From the NCBI RefSeq assembly GCF_021654795.1, contig NZ_AP025344.1, positions 4,402,501 through 4,466,500 on the forward strand: 64,000 bases of DNA, read 5' to 3'. Position 1 is the stretch's first letter; every line of letters begins with the position of its first letter. Below are positions 43,774 to 53,990 of the stretch, piece after piece. The notes below the pieces were generated by a model. That model saw only the letters and a list, made by a program, of their open reading frames with translations. It was not told where the DNA came from and made no database searches. This DNA comes from Paenibacillus dendritiformis (GTDB lineage Bacteria > Bacillota > Bacilli > Paenibacillales > Paenibacillaceae). Made by a program: the position numbers and the translations under genes.

Positions 43774-44256
43774 TCAAGGGCACGCCCGCTTCAGCAACTC
43801 CCATACATCAGGCGCTTCCCGCTCGATCCGGGCCGGTCTCCAGTTCGCGTTCAGCCATGCCAGCGTCGTCTCGCCTTCGACGAGGCGCTCGCCCTCCGGC
43901 TCGGTATACCAACCGGCTTCGTCGGCACCCCCCTCGCCTGCGCGGCATACGCAGGAGGCGAAGGTAAGGCGCAGAGCCGTCCGTTGAACGAGCTTCGTGA
44001 ATACGACCACCGTATCGTCGTATACCGCCGGGCGCATAAAATGCAGATGCAGATCGACGACCGGCAGCAGCAACCCCCGTGCTTCCAGTTCACGGTAGGT
44101 TAAACCTTGGGCCCGAATCCATTCGGTCCGGCCCACCTCGAACCAGGTAACGTAATTGCCGTGGAACACGACATCCATCCGGTCGGTCTCCTGATACCGG
44201 ACGCGCAACGGAAATCCATGCCACGCAGCTTGCGGGCTCATTCCGGAATCGCTCAT
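43774..44256 (-). CDS. 4-hydroxybenzoyl-CoA thioesterase family acyl-CoA thioesterase
   Basis: 160-residue hot-dog fold enzyme. LRVRYQETDRMDVVFHGNYVTWFEVGR carries the catalytic Asp region of the YbgC/4HBT family, with the Asp here replaced by Val in MDVVFHGNY (typical is D-x-x-G-h-h-H/Y-x-x-x-Y). It probably hydrolyses acyl-CoA thioesters in the cytoplasm. A Gly/Ala/Glu-rich loop (RAGEGGADEAGW) is inserted. ATG at 44256 is used because an earlier ATG sits on top of the Shine-Dalgarno sequence. Confidence 0.85.
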   Translation of the reverse strand: MSDSGMSPQAAWHGFPLRVRYQETDRMDVVFHGNYVTWFEVGRTEWIRAQGLTYRELEARGLLLPVVDLHLHFMRPAVYDDTVVVFTKLVQRTALRLTFASCVCRAGEGGADEAGWYTEPEGERLVEGETTLAWLNANWRPARIEREAPDVWELLKRACP

Positions 44257-44305
44257 CCCCATTCCCCCCTATTGTATCCTATGGAGCCTCCGCTCACAAA
44301 TGCAA

Positions 44306-44337
44306 CAGAAGCAATGGCGGTTGCACCATTGCTTCTG
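44306..44337. terminator. Hairpin between pyk and the thioesterase gene
   Basis: 12-bp stem CAGAAGCAATGG/CCATTGCTTCTG with an 8-nt loop. A strong T-tract follows on the plus strand (GTTTTTT); on the minus strand, the direction of pyk, only TTGCATTTG follows. Confidence 0.65.
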
Positions 44338-44383
44338 CTCGTTTTTTATGAAATCGATGTCTGTCCGTCTCCAAATCTGCCGA

Positions 44384-45817
44384 TTAGGAAATGCGGTGTT
44401 GACCGATTTGGCTAATCTTGATCAAGTTCGTGGAGCCTGCGCAGCCGGTAGGCACGCCTGCTGTAATGACGACGAGGTCGCCTTCGGATACGATACCCGT
44501 CTTCACGCCGCCGCGAACCGCTTCATCGAACATCTCGTCCGTCGAATTAGCCGCTTCGCTCTTGACGGTCACGACGCCCCAGGACAGGCACAGTCCGCGC
44601 ATGACTTGCTCCGATGGAGTAACAGCGATGATTGGCGCCTTTGGACGATACTTGGATACCATCCGTGCCGTATAGCCTGTCTGTGTAGAGCTGATAATGG
44701 CCTTTGCATCCAGCTCCAATGCAGAATTCGCTACCGCTTGGCTGATCGCGTCGGTTACGGTCGCCTGCTGCTTCGAGCTTTGCTTCGCCAGAAGCTCATG
44801 ATATTCAAGCGCAGACTCGGCTTTCTCCGCAATGCGGGACATCGTCAATACCGACTCTACCGGGTATTTACCTGCAGCCGTCTCGCCGGACAGCATGATT
44901 GCATCGGTGCCGTCGAAGATGGCGTTCGCTACGTCGCTCGCTTCGGCGCGGGTCGGACGCGGGTTGCGCTGCATGGAATCAAGCATTTGCGTTGCGGTAA
45001 TGACCGGCTTGCCGGCCAGGTTGCACTTCTCAATCATGCGCTTCTGAACGAGCGGCACTTCTTCGGCCGGAATCTCAACGCCGAGGTCCCCGCGCGCAAC
45101 CATCAGGCCGTCGGACACTTCGAGAATCTCGTCGAGGTTGTCCACGCCTTCTTGGTTCTCGATTTTCGAGATGATCTGGATATGGCCTGCCTTGTTCTCT
45201 TCGAGCAGGTTGCGGATCTCCATGACGTCGCTCGCTTTACGCACAAAAGAAGCCGCAATGAAATCGATACCCTGTTCAATCCCGAAGCGGATATCATTTG
45301 CGTCTTTCTCCGTAATGCCCGGCAGGGAAATCTTCACGCCTGGAACGTTTACGCCTTTTTTGCTCTTAATGGTTCCGCCGTTAACGATTTTACATTTGAT
45401 CTCCGTGCCTTGAATATCAACGACAGACAGCCCGATCAGACCGTCGTCGATTAGAATCGTCGAACCGACTTCCACATCTTGCGGCAATTCTTTATATGTA
45501 ACCGAGATGCGGTCCTTGTCTCCCAAAATTTCTTCCGTGGTCAATGTAACATATTCGTCCTGAACGAGGTCAATCGGCTCTACCGCCAATTTTCCCGTGC
45601 GGATTTCAGGGCCTTTGGTATCGAGCAAGATAGCAACTGTCTTGTTCAGCTCGGCACAAGCCTGGCGAATATTTTTGATGCGGTTGCCGTGCTCTTCGAA
45701 GTCGCCGTGCGAGAAGTTCAGACGGGCGACATTCATGCCGGCCATAATCAATTTCTTGATGTTCTCCAAGGATTCGCTGGAAGGACCGATCGTACAGACA
45801 ATTTTCGTTTTACGCAT
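44384..45817 (-). CDS. pyk: Pyruvate kinase
   Basis: 477-residue glycolytic enzyme. [31 protein letters not shown], catalytic [29 protein letters not shown] and [26 protein letters not shown] are standard. The protein stops after the C-domain ([10 protein letters not shown]), so it lacks the extra C-terminal PEP-utiliser-like domain of the 585-residue Bacillus enzyme. ATG at 45817 follows GGAGGA. accA lies 145 bp upstream with no pfkA between. Confidence 0.96.
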   Translation of the reverse strand: MRKTKIVCTIGPSSESLENIKKLIMAGMNVARLNFSHGDFEEHGNRIKNIRQACAELNKTVAILLDTKGPEIRTGKLAVEPIDLVQDEYVTLTTEEILGDKDRISVTYKELPQDVEVGSTILIDDGLIGLSVVDIQGTEIKCKIVNGGTIKSKKGVNVPGVKISLPGITEKDANDIRFGIEQGIDFIAASFVRKASDVMEIRNLLEENKAGHIQIISKIENQEGVDNLDEILEVSDGLMVARGDLGVEIPAEEVPLVQKRMIEKCNLAGKPVITATQMLDSMQRNPRPTRAEASDVANAIFDGTDAIMLSGETAAGKYPVESVLTMSRIAEKAESALEYHELLAKQSSKQQATVTDAISQAVANSALELDAKAIISSTQTGYTARMVSKYRPKAPIIAVTPSEQVMRGLCLSWGVVTVKSEAANSTDEMFDEAVRGGVKTGIVSEGDLVVITAGVPTGCAGSTNLIKISQIGQHRIS

Positions 45818-45962
45818 ATGAGTTTCCTCCAATGTTGTGCTCTCTTTTTATGTCTACTTTTGCATATCTTGCGTATGCTCTCATCTATCTAATTTACTAT
45901 AAATCGGCAAGTTTGTATATGAAGATTATCATAATATTTAGTTTTGCCAGCATATACCGTTT

Positions 45963-46943
45963 TTATGATTCGGTACTTCCGACCTTGGTTTGTTCTTCAA
46001 AAACCCCGATGCGGCGGAATTTCTCGTAACGGTCCTCCCGCAGTTCATCGGCGCTCATCTCCAGCAGCTCTGACAGATGGCGGACAAGCGCTTCTTTGAC
46101 TTCGGCTGAAGCGGCCTCCACGTCTTTGTGGGCCCCGCCCTGAGGCTCGGGAATGATCTCCTCGATGACGTCCATTTCCTTCAGATCGTCTGCCGTAATC
46201 TTCATCGCTTCCGCCGCCTGATCAGCCTTCGATGCATCCTTCCACAGAATGGAGGCCGCCCCGTTCGGGGAGATGGCGGAATAGATCGCGTTTTCAAGCA
46301 TCAGCACGCGGTTGCCCACGCCCAGAGCCAACGCTCCGCCGCTGCCGCCCTCGCCGATAACGACACATATGACCGGAACGCGGAGCAGCATCATATCCCG
46401 CAAATTGCGGGCGATCGCCTCGGATTGGCCGCGCTCTTCCGCCGTATTGCCCGGATAGGCGCCCTTCGTGTCGATAAACGTAATGATCGGGCGATTGAAC
46501 TTGTCCGCTTGCTGCATTAGGCGCAGCGCCTTGCGGAAGCCTTCCGGATGGGGGCTGCCGAAAAAGCGGGCAATATTGTCCTTCGTATCCTTCCCGCGCT
46601 GATGGCCGATAACCGTGACGGGAATGCCGTTCAGACGCGCCAATCCGCCGACAATCGCGAGATCGTCGCCGAACAGGCGGTCTCCATGCAGTTCGATGAA
46701 ATCGGTAAAAATATGCTGAATGAAATCAAGCGCGGTCGGACGTTGATGATGCCGTGCCAAGTGCATTTTCTGGGACGGACTAATCGTGGTGTAAATGTCC
46801 TCGGCCAGCTTGGCGTAACGCTGCTCCAACCGGGCGATCTCTTCAGTAAAGTCTATGTTTTTTTCTTCGCCGAACCGCTTAAGCTCGTCAATTTTCTTCT
46901 TCAACTCTACCAAAGGCTGCTCGAACGGAAGCTCACCCGCCAT
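45963..46943 (-). CDS. accA: Acetyl-CoA carboxylase carboxyltransferase subunit alpha
   Basis: 326 residues. With AccD it forms the A2B2 carboxyltransferase that moves the carboxyl group from biotin to acetyl-CoA, the committed step of fatty acid synthesis. [36 protein letters not shown] and [15 protein letters not shown] are characteristic. Its start overlaps the accD end by 11 bp. Confidence 0.96.
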   Translation of the reverse strand: MAGELPFEQPLVELKKKIDELKRFGEEKNIDFTEEIARLEQRYAKLAEDIYTTISPSQKMHLARHHQRPTALDFIQHIFTDFIELHGDRLFGDDLAIVGGLARLNGIPVTVIGHQRGKDTKDNIARFFGSPHPEGFRKALRLMQQADKFNRPIITFIDTKGAYPGNTAEERGQSEAIARNLRDMMLLRVPVICVVIGEGGSGGALALGVGNRVLMLENAIYSAISPNGAASILWKDASKADQAAEAMKITADDLKEMDVIEEIIPEPQGGAHKDVEAASAEVKEALVRHLSELLEMSADELREDRYEKFRRIGVFEEQTKVGSTES

Positions 46944-47814
46944 GCGTCACCTCTCCTTTCACGGTATGCAGATCAATCAGCTTGATCAATGTTTGGCGCA
47001 TGTCCTTGCGCGGGACGACCAGATCGATCTGTCCGTGCTTCAAGTTAAATTCCGCCGTCTGGAACTCGTCCGGCAGCTTCTGGCGAATCGTCTGCTCGAT
47101 GACAATCCGCCCGGCAAAGCCGATTCTAGCGCCTGGCTCCGCGAGAATAATGTCGCCAAGCATCGCGAAGCTGGCCGATACGCCGCCCATCGTCGGATCG
47201 GTGAAGACGGAAATGTACAAACCGCCGGCCTCGTGGAACTTGGCCAGAGCCGCGCTCGTCTTCGCCATCTGCATCAAGCTCAGGATGCTCTCCTGCATCC
47301 GCGCTCCCCCGGAGGTGGAGAAGATGATCAGAGGATATTGCTTCTGCTGCGCCGTCTCGATCGCGCGCGTCACCTTCTCGCCGACGACCGAACCCATGCT
47401 TCCCGTGAAAAACTCAAAGCTCATGACGGCAACCACAACCGGAAAACCGCCAATGGTGCCTTCGCCGGTAACTACAGCTTCTTTCAAACCCGTCTTTGCT
47501 TTTTGAAGATTCAGCTTCTCCATATAATCCGGGAACTGAAGCGGGTCGACCGAATCCATTTCCGCGTCATATTCAAAGAAACGGCCTTCATCCAAGGTCA
47601 TTTCGATGCGTTCCCACGCATTCAATCGCAGATGATGATTGCATTCCGAGCATACCTTCAGGTTTTTTTGCAATTCTTTATGATACTGAATCGTGCCGCA
47701 TTTCGGGCATTTGTTCATCAACCCTTCGGGTATTTCACGCTTAGGACGATCATCGTTCATTATCGGCGAAGGTACTGTTGCGTACTTTTTCTTTTGAAAT
47801 AAGTCTTTAAACAC
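46933..47814 (-). CDS. accD: Acetyl-CoA carboxylase carboxyltransferase subunit beta
   Basis: 293 residues. N-terminal zinc ribbon (CPKCGT ... [11 protein letters not shown]), which can bind mRNA or DNA in E. coli, then a crotonase-type domain with [16 protein letters not shown] and [21 protein letters not shown]. First gene of the accD-accA pair. Confidence 0.96.
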   Translation of the reverse strand: MFKDLFQKKKYATVPSPIMNDDRPKREIPEGLMNKCPKCGTIQYHKELQKNLKVCSECNHHLRLNAWERIEMTLDEGRFFEYDAEMDSVDPLQFPDYMEKLNLQKAKTGLKEAVVTGEGTIGGFPVVVAVMSFEFFTGSMGSVVGEKVTRAIETAQQKQYPLIIFSTSGGARMQESILSLMQMAKTSAALAKFHEAGGLYISVFTDPTMGGVSASFAMLGDIILAEPGARIGFAGRIVIEQTIRQKLPDEFQTAEFNLKHGQIDLVVPRKDMRQTLIKLIDLHTVKGEVTHGG

Positions 47815-47892
47815 CCGTTACACCTCTTTAGGCGTGATTTCTCAACAAGGAGCAGCGTTGCGGCTCCCCAGAGATTGTCCTAACCGCAGGCA

Positions 47893-47937
47893 ATAAAAAT
47901 CGGCTGTCTGAACAATCTAGCGTTCATCCATCAGCCG
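47893..47937 (-). terminator. Terminator of the 62-residue gene
   Basis: Stem CGGCTG/CAGCCG enclosing a TGAAC/GTTCA stem, followed by ATTTTTATTG on the minus strand, 3 nt past the stop. Confidence 0.8.
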
Positions 47938-47939
47938 TC

Positions 47940-48128
47940 TCATGCATGCAAAATCGAATTGAGCACCTCTTGAACTTCCTCGACTTCCCCGGAAGGTACC
48001 AGGATTTCAAATTGTTGTTTGGAGAGATGGACAGGTCGAACCTGAACGAGAAATCCTTCCTCTGTCAATCTGATCCGGATCTTCTCTGCTAAATTGGCAG
48101 TCGGTGCGATGTAGATGACTGTCCACAT
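47940..48128 (-). CDS. Small DUF2007-like protein
   Basis: 62 residues with a beta-alpha-beta pattern: WTVIYIAPTANLAEKIRIRLTEE, then VQVRPVHLS, then FEILVPSGEVEEVQEVLNSIL. This looks like a DUF2007/ACT-like small fold that binds a ligand or partner. Function unknown. Its own terminator lies 3 nt downstream; ATG follows GGGGGGTC. Confidence 0.6.
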   Translation of the reverse strand: MWTVIYIAPTANLAEKIRIRLTEEGFLVQVRPVHLSKQQFEILVPSGEVEEVQEVLNSILHA

Positions 48129-48271
48129 GCGCGTATGACCCCCCTAACGTCCCAAGTACGGCTCATATAATGCCATAATGATAACATAATTGACATTTTC
48201 ACCGCAACCAAATCCGGTGTAATCGTTCGCCGTCATGTATGTCAGGGGAGTCCTCGGAGCATTCGCTCAAG

Positions 48272-48772
48272 CTACAACGCCTCATCTGCCGGATTATAGC
48301 TGCGCGCGTCCCGGTTCCGGTGAGCGATGCGGGCGGAAGCCGCCGCCGCTAATCCGGCGACGATATCGTCAAGAAAGACGTGCACCTGATCCCGGTTATC
48401 GTTGAGTTCGCGGATGACGCCGATCTTCGCTTTGTCCAAATAGCCGAAGCTCGTTAATCCAATCATGCCGTATACGTTCGTAATCCCCATCGCGAGCGTC
48501 TCGTCCACGCCGTACAAGGATTCATCCGCTTCCATAATCGATTGCAGCGGCTCGGGCAGCCGCTTCTGCTCCGCCAGCTCATCCAGGGCAATGCCTGTGA
48601 TGAGCGTATACTGTACTTCCCGCTTGCGGATTACCGTCCGCACGCTCTCCAGGCACGCTTCCATCGTCAGCGACGCATTGTAAGGCGACTGAAGCCGATA
48701 CACGATGTCCGCGATGCTGTCCAGGGTAACCCCCCGCCGGTTGAGCCACTGCTCGGCCATGTCGATCGGCAT
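48272..48772 (-). CDS. Phosphatidylglycerophosphatase A-like protein (YutG type)
   Basis: 166 residues. Helical, with ITGIALDELAEQKRLPEPL, GMIGLTSFGYLDKAKIGVI and VFLDDIVAGLAAAASAR, the PgpA domain with its FxDD-like acidic motif. PgpA removes phosphate from phosphatidylglycerophosphate in E. coli; the Gram-positive YutG branch is less studied. It lies 104 bp downstream of dnaE on the opposite side of its stop (upstream in coordinates, next in transcription order reversed), as a separate unit with GGGAGGGG before the ATG. Confidence 0.8.
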   Translation of the reverse strand: MPIDMAEQWLNRRGVTLDSIADIVYRLQSPYNASLTMEACLESVRTVIRKREVQYTLITGIALDELAEQKRLPEPLQSIMEADESLYGVDETLAMGITNVYGMIGLTSFGYLDKAKIGVIRELNDNRDQVHVFLDDIVAGLAAAASARIAHRNRDARSYNPADEAL

Positions 48773-48875
48773 GGCGATCCCCTCCCTTCCCAGTCCTCCG
48801 TTCGGACTTGTCTCCTAATCGGAGGCGTATCTAAAATGTATGCGGAAGGGCGGGGAAATGTTCACCGCTCTATCA

Positions 48876-51800
48876 TTATTTTACGCGTACGCTTCCTTCG
48901 CCGAACAGCGCCTCGATGCGCTTGAACAGCTCCGGCGAAGGCTTGAGCGCGTACGAGTCGTTCAACGCGAGAAGCTGCTGCTCGCGTTCGTAGAACAGCA
49001 CGGTCGGCAGCGGGCCGGGCTGCGTCCGGAGGAGCCGCTTGAGCTCCTCCAGCAGCTCCGGCCGCTCGCGGTCGGCCGTGATTTTGATATAGACGCGCTG
49101 GCGCTTCGCCCCGCGCGGCGCGCTCTTGGCGCCGGAGCCCGCCGATGGCGCCTGCTGCGGCTGGCGGGCCGGAGCCGGGCGCGGCGGCGCGGCGCGATGC
49201 CCGGCGGCGCCGGCAGCTGCGGGGGCGGCGGCGTCGGGCGCGCCCCTTCCGGCCGCCAGCGGCTTCCTCCGTCGGGCGGCGGCGCGCTTCGCCAGGCCGG
49301 AGACGGCGCCGGCTTCGAGCGGCACCACCTCGTGGGCGAGCAGCTTGAAACCCTCGTCCTCAAGCTGCACCTTCGCCTGCACCGCCACGAGCGCGCCCTT
49401 GCCGACGAGCCGCTCCGCCCGTCTCCACACTTCCGGGAACAGCACGACCTCGGCCCGCTCCACGCGGTCCTCCAGCTCGGCGAAGGCCATCGGCTTGCCC
49501 TTCTTCGTCAAAATGGTGCGGAGCGACACGATCATCCCGGCGACGATGCACTCGCTCTCGTCAGGCGCTTCGTGAAGGTCGACAAGCCGGTCGGTGTCGA
49601 GCTCCTCCAGCAATTGATCATATTCGTCCAGCGGATGCCCGGACAGATAGAGGCCGAGCAGTTCCCGCTCCAGTTCCAGCTGCTGCGGCATCGTGAGCGG
49701 CTGAACCTCGGGATACTCGATCGTCCAGTTGTTCACCTCGACGAGATCGAGGAACTGGATCTGCAAATCTTCCCGATCCTTGCGCCATTTCGCGGCCGCC
49801 TCCAGCGTCTCGTCGATCATGGCGAGCAGTTGGGCCCGGTGCCCCGGCAAGGAATCGAAGGCTCCGCCCTGAATGAGCGATTCGATGACCCGCCGGTTGC
49901 AGACACGCAGATCGACCCGCTGGCAAAAATCGAGCAAATCCGTATAAGGCCGCTCCCGCCGCTCGCGAATAATGCTGTCGATCGCCAGCGTGCCGACATT
50001 CTTGATCGCTCCCAGGCCGAAGCGGATGCCGCCCGCGACCGGCGTGAACGGCACGAAGCTCTCATTGACATCCGGCGGCAGCACCTCGATGCCGAGCCGC
50101 CGGCAATCGTCGATATATTCCGCCACCTTCCGGTGGCTGCCCATATTGGCCGTCAGCATGGACGCCATGAATTCTGTCGGATAATGCGTCTTGAGATATG
50201 CCGTCTGGAAGGCGAGCACGGCATACGCCGCCGCATGGGCGCGCGGGAAGCCGTAGTCGGCGAAGCGGACGATCATGTCGTACACCCGGTTCGCCTCCTC
50301 CGAAGAGTAGCCCTGCCCCACACTGCCTTCCACGAAATGCTGGCGCTGCTGATCCAGCACTTCGCGCTTCTTCTTCGACACGGCCCGCCGCAGCAGATCC
50401 GCTTCCCCCAGACTGAAGCCCGCCATCTTCGAGGCGATGTGCATAATCTGCTCCTGGTAGACGATTATTCCGTAGGTGTCCCGGAGAATCGGCTCCAGAT
50501 CGGGATGCGGGTATTCCACCGGCTTCAGGCCGTGCTTGCTCTGAATAAAATTCGGGATGAACTCCATCGGACCCGGCCGGTATAAGGCGAGAACGGATAT
50601 GATATCCTCGAACGACGACGGCTTCAATTCCCGCAGGACGCGGCGCATGCCCGCCGATTCCAATTGGAATACGCCCGTCGTATCCCCTCGGCCCAGCAGC
50701 GCATAAGTGGCCGGATCCGTGTCGTCAAGCGCGTTCAGGCCGATCTCGTCTCCCGTATCCTTCTTCACCCAGCCAAGCGTGCGCTCGATAATCGACAATG
50801 TGCGCAGGCCGAGGAAGTCCATCTTCAGCAGTCCGACCGCTTCCAGATGCTCCATCGAATATTGCGTAAGCGCCGCATGCTCCGTCCCGGCCTGAAGCGG
50901 CACGTAATCCGTCAAGGGCTCGCGGCTGATGACGACGCCCGCCGCATGGGTCGAGGCGTGGCGCGGCATCCGCTCCACCTTCGCCGCCATGTCGAGCAGC
51001 TCGCCGATGCGGGGCTGGCGCTGCTTCCATTCGCGGAGCTCGCTGCTTGCGTTCAGCGCCTTGGCAAGCGTCATGCCAATCTGGTTCGGGATCAGCTTGG
51101 CCGCCCGATCCGTCTCGTTATACGGCACATTCAGCACCCGGCCGACATCCCGTACGGCCGCGCGCGCGGCCATCGTGCCGAAGGTGATGATCTGCGCGAC
51201 CCGGTCATGGCCGTATCTGTCGGCGACATATCGGATGACTTCGTCGCGCCGTTCGTCATTGAAATCGATGTCGATATCCGGCATCGTAATCCGTTCAGGA
51301 TTGAGGAAACGCTCGAACAGCAGCCGGTACTTGAGCGGGTCCACATTCGTAATGCGCAAGCTGTAGGCGACCAAGCTGCCGGCGGACGAGCCCCGGCCGG
51401 GTCCGGTCATAATGCCCTGCTCATGCGCGAAGCGGATGAAATCCCACACGATAAGGAAATAGTCGGAGAACCCCATCTTCTCGATCGTGTCCAGCTCATA
51501 GTTCAGCCGATCCTGCGCCGCCGCGCGGAACTCCTCTTCCGCCCAGACGGGCAGATCCGCGTAGCGCCGTTCAAGCCCTTCCTGGCATAGCTGCCGCAAG
51601 TAATCGGGGGCGGACACCCCCGGCGGCAACGGCCCGAAGGAAGGCAGAATCGAGGCGCCAAGGTCCAGCGTCACCTGACATTGCTCCGCAATGCGCGCCG
51701 TATTCGCCACCGCTTCCGGAACGTGGCGGAACAGCGCGTTCATCTCCTCCGCCGACTTGAAGTACATCTGGGTCGTCCCCATCTTCAGACGATCCTCGTC

Positions 51801-52490
51801 TTCCTTCGTCTTGCCCGTGCCGATGCAGATGAGGACATCCTGCACGGCGGCATCCTCTTCCTCCATATAATGGACGTCATTCGTTACCGCAAGCGGAATG
51901 CCCGTCGCCTCGCTGAGCGCGGCAAGGCCGAGATTGACCTTCTTCTGCTCGGGCAGCCCATGGTCCTGCAGCTCCAGATAGAATCCGTCCTTAAATATAT
52001 CCCGATAGCGTTCCGCCGCCTCCCGGGCGGCCTCTTCGCGCCCGTGGAGCACATGCTGGGACACCTCTCCTCCAAGGCAAGCGCTCATCGCGATGATGCC
52101 GTCCGCATGCTGGCGCAGCGTGTCCATGTCCACCCGCGGCTTGTAATGAAATCCTTCCAAATGCCCGATGGACGTAATCCGCATCAGATTGCGGTAGCCT
52201 TCTTCGTTCTTCGCCAGCAGAATCAGGTGATAGATTGGCTGCTCCTTGCGGGAGCCTTTATCATGAAGCGACCCGGTCGTCACATAGGCCTCCATGCCGA
52301 TTATCGGCTTGACGCCGTGCGCCAGGCAAGCTTTGTAGAAGGCGATGGTCCCGTACATGACCCCATGGTCGGTAAGCGCCAGCGCTTTCATCCCGTATTG
52401 AGCCGCCCGCGCGGCCAGATTCTCGATGCGGGCCGCACCGTCAAGCAGGCTGTATTCACTGTGAACGTGCAGGTGCACGAACGGTTCCAT
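48876..52490 (-). CDS. dnaE: DNA polymerase III subunit alpha DnaE
   Basis: 1204-residue replicative polymerase that extends RNA primers in Firmicutes before PolC takes over. N-terminal PHP domain ([25 protein letters not shown]), palm with [15 protein letters not shown] and catalytic Asp in [15 protein letters not shown] (404-410 for the first seven residues), then HhH and OB domains. About residues 1062-1132 form an Ala/Pro/Arg-rich linker ([20 protein letters not shown]) of very high GC before the last ~70 residues; this is unusual. ATG at 52490 follows AGGGGAGGGG; the frame opens 156 nt upstream. Confidence 0.96.
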   Translation of the reverse strand: MEPFVHLHVHSEYSLLDGAARIENLAARAAQYGMKALALTDHGVMYGTIAFYKACLAHGVKPIIGMEAYVTTGSLHDKGSRKEQPIYHLILLAKNEEGYRNLMRITSIGHLEGFHYKPRVDMDTLRQHADGIIAMSACLGGEVSQHVLHGREEAAREAAERYRDIFKDGFYLELQDHGLPEQKKVNLGLAALSEATGIPLAVTNDVHYMEEEDAAVQDVLICIGTGKTKEDEDRLKMGTTQMYFKSAEEMNALFRHVPEAVANTARIAEQCQVTLDLGASILPSFGPLPPGVSAPDYLRQLCQEGLERRYADLPVWAEEEFRAAAQDRLNYELDTIEKMGFSDYFLIVWDFIRFAHEQGIMTGPGRGSSAGSLVAYSLRITNVDPLKYRLLFERFLNPERITMPDIDIDFNDERRDEVIRYVADRYGHDRVAQIITFGTMAARAAVRDVGRVLNVPYNETDRAAKLIPNQIGMTLAKALNASSELREWKQRQPRIGELLDMAAKVERMPRHASTHAAGVVISREPLTDYVPLQAGTEHAALTQYSMEHLEAVGLLKMDFLGLRTLSIIERTLGWVKKDTGDEIGLNALDDTDPATYALLGRGDTTGVFQLESAGMRRVLRELKPSSFEDIISVLALYRPGPMEFIPNFIQSKHGLKPVEYPHPDLEPILRDTYGIIVYQEQIMHIASKMAGFSLGEADLLRRAVSKKKREVLDQQRQHFVEGSVGQGYSSEEANRVYDMIVRFADYGFPRAHAAAYAVLAFQTAYLKTHYPTEFMASMLTANMGSHRKVAEYIDDCRRLGIEVLPPDVNESFVPFTPVAGGIRFGLGAIKNVGTLAIDSIIRERRERPYTDLLDFCQRVDLRVCNRRVIESLIQGGAFDSLPGHRAQLLAMIDETLEAAAKWRKDREDLQIQFLDLVEVNNWTIEYPEVQPLTMPQQLELERELLGLYLSGHPLDEYDQLLEELDTDRLVDLHEAPDESECIVAGMIVSLRTILTKKGKPMAFAELEDRVERAEVVLFPEVWRRAERLVGKGALVAVQAKVQLEDEGFKLLAHEVVPLEAGAVSGLAKRAAARRRKPLAAGRGAPDAAAPAAAGAAGHRAAPPRPAPARQPQQAPSAGSGAKSAPRGAKRQRVYIKITADRERPELLEELKRLLRTQPGPLPTVLFYEREQQLLALNDSYALKPSPELFKRIEALFGEGSVRVK

Positions 52491-52645
52491 AGCCTTCCCC
52501 TCCCCTTCATGTGCCGTGCTATGTATGGGAACATATTTTCGTCTATCCTGTATTGTATCATATTTTTTCACGGAAATTCTATATATGTATAAAGGACATC
52601 TTGTCCGCCGTGCACCCGCGGGAGCAGGAAAGGAGAAACCATTCA

Positions 52646-52972
52646 ATGGGTACGTTTCTGTCCAAAGCGCTCATCGATTTTTTCATCGCCTTCGGCGTCG
52701 TGCTGGGCGGATCAATATTGGCCGGCATCGGGGCCGTCGTCGCGCTGCAATCGCCGGTCGATACGATGCAGCATATTTCCGAGCAATTGAAAATATGGGC
52801 CGTCGTCGCCGCCGTCGGCGGAACGATCGACCCGATACGCGTCATCGAAAGCAACTTCCTGGACGGGAACCTCTCCCCGGTCTTCAAGCAGCTTCTCTAC
52901 ATCCTCGTCTCCTTCATCGGCGCCCATATGGGAACCGAGCTGATTCAATGGATATGCCGAAGCCGAATCTAA
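52646..52972 (+). CDS. ytrH: Sporulation protein YtrH
   Basis: 108-residue membrane protein with about three helices: [40 protein letters not shown] and [21 protein letters not shown]. subtilis YtrH is needed for efficient sporulation. ATG at 52646 with AAAGGAGAA upstream; the frame is open earlier without signal. Divergent from dnaE; ytrI follows after 37 bp. Confidence 0.9.
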   Translation: MGTFLSKALIDFFIAFGVVLGGSILAGIGAVVALQSPVDTMQHISEQLKIWAVVAAVGGTIDPIRVIESNFLDGNLSPVFKQLLYILVSFIGAHMGTELIQWICRSRI

Positions 52973-53009
52973 TCGCAGACAAGCACCGGCCGCGAGAGGG
53001 GGCGGGGCT

Positions 53010-53507
53010 ATGCGGTTGAAGGCAGTACCGAGATGGCTGGGCGACATCGCGCTCGTCCTCGTCGGAATCGTCATTGGCGCGGCGGTATATCATGCGATGC
53101 ACTTGCACCAGTTCAACGAGCTGATGATGATGAACATCGACCTGCAGGACAGGCTCGCCCACTATAAGGCGGAGGCGGAGGATCTGCTTCGCTACAAGAA
53201 CCGGCGGACGATTGTCAAGAGCATCGAGGTTCATATTTATGAGCCCGCCACGGGCACGGCTCTTCCCCAGGCCCATGAGACCGAGATTCGGCGCCGCCTT
53301 CTCAAGGATTTATCCGGCTTGAAGGGCAGGGACGTCTTCCAGATCGACGAGCATTCGAAGCTGGTCGAGGGGCTGCTGGCCAACAAAATTTATCCCGATG
53401 TGCATGAAAAGGATTATGCCGTACTGCTTCGCACGATGCTCGTCACGGAGGGCGTGCTTCACGTATGGGTCGATGTAAAACCTTATATTCCGGCGAAGGT
53501 GCCCTAA
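53010..53507 (+). CDS. ytrI: Sporulation membrane protein YtrI
   Basis: 165 residues: one membrane helix (about 10-28), then a coiled-coil-like helix (ELMMMNIDLQDRLAHYKAEAE) and an outside alpha/beta domain. This is the YtrI layout, and it lies next to ytrH as in B. subtilis. GAGGGGGCGGGG precedes the ATG. Likely acts with YtrH in the mother-cell or forespore membrane. Confidence 0.82.
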   Translation: MRLKAVPRWLGDIALVLVGIVIGAAVYHAMHLHQFNELMMMNIDLQDRLAHYKAEAEDLLRYKNRRTIVKSIEVHIYEPATGTALPQAHETEIRRRLLKDLSGLKGRDVFQIDEHSKLVEGLLANKIYPDVHEKDYAVLLRTMLVTEGVLHVWVDVKPYIPAKVP

Positions 53508-53589
53508 ATATTGGGATGCGGCGGGATCTGTGATACACTAGGGACAGCCAGAACCTATGAAAAGCATGTGAGAAGGAGAGTTCTTCCTG

Positions 53590-53901
53590 ATGGAATGGAT
53601 TCAATGGACGCTGTTCCTGTTACTGTGCATTACATCCGTGCTGTCGGTCTTTTTCAGCATCCGCTCCCGGCGGCAGACGGACACGGTGCTCCGCGGCCTG
53701 TTCGCGGCCAGAATGAACATCTGCATGGGACTGATGCTGCTCTGCCTGGCCGGCATTCAGGCGATCGTGTACTCCGCCTCGACGATGCGCATCATTGTCG
53801 GCGCCGTCGTCATGCTGCTCGGGCTGTTCAATCTGCTGGCCGGCGTGCGCAACCATATGCACTTCCAGCGCATTCTTGACGGGGTCGGCTCCTCGAAATA
53901 A
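53590..53901 (+). CDS. ytpI: YtpI-like membrane protein
   Basis: 103 residues with three hydrophobic helices: WIQWTLFLLLCITSVLSVFF, NICMGLMLLCLAGIQAIVY and RIIVGAVVMLLGLFNLLAGV, ending RNHMHFQRILDG. Matches YtpI of Bacillus in size and position before ytoI. Unlike B. subtilis, nrnA (ytqI) is not between ytrI and ytpI here. Function unknown. Confidence 0.85.
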   Translation: MEWIQWTLFLLLCITSVLSVFFSIRSRRQTDTVLRGLFAARMNICMGLMLLCLAGIQAIVYSASTMRIIVGAVVMLLGLFNLLAGVRNHMHFQRILDGVGSSK

Positions 53902-53938
53902 GCCGCCGCCCCCCGTGCGCCTCGCACGAAGGCGCATA

Positions 53939-53971
53939 AATAGCCCCTGCCCGCGACGGGCAGAGGCTATT
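53939..53971 (-). terminator. Hairpin between ytpI and ytoI
   Basis: About 13-bp stem with one mismatch (TAGCC-C-CTGCCCG / CGGGCAG-A-GGCTA) between convergent genes; TATTTATG follows on the minus strand. Confidence 0.7.
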
Positions 53972-53990
53972 GGCCGTGGAAAAGCGGCGA

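Noticed and set aside
48840-50585. 581-codon plus-strand frame opposite dnaE
   Set aside because: Shadow of dnaE in high-GC sequence.
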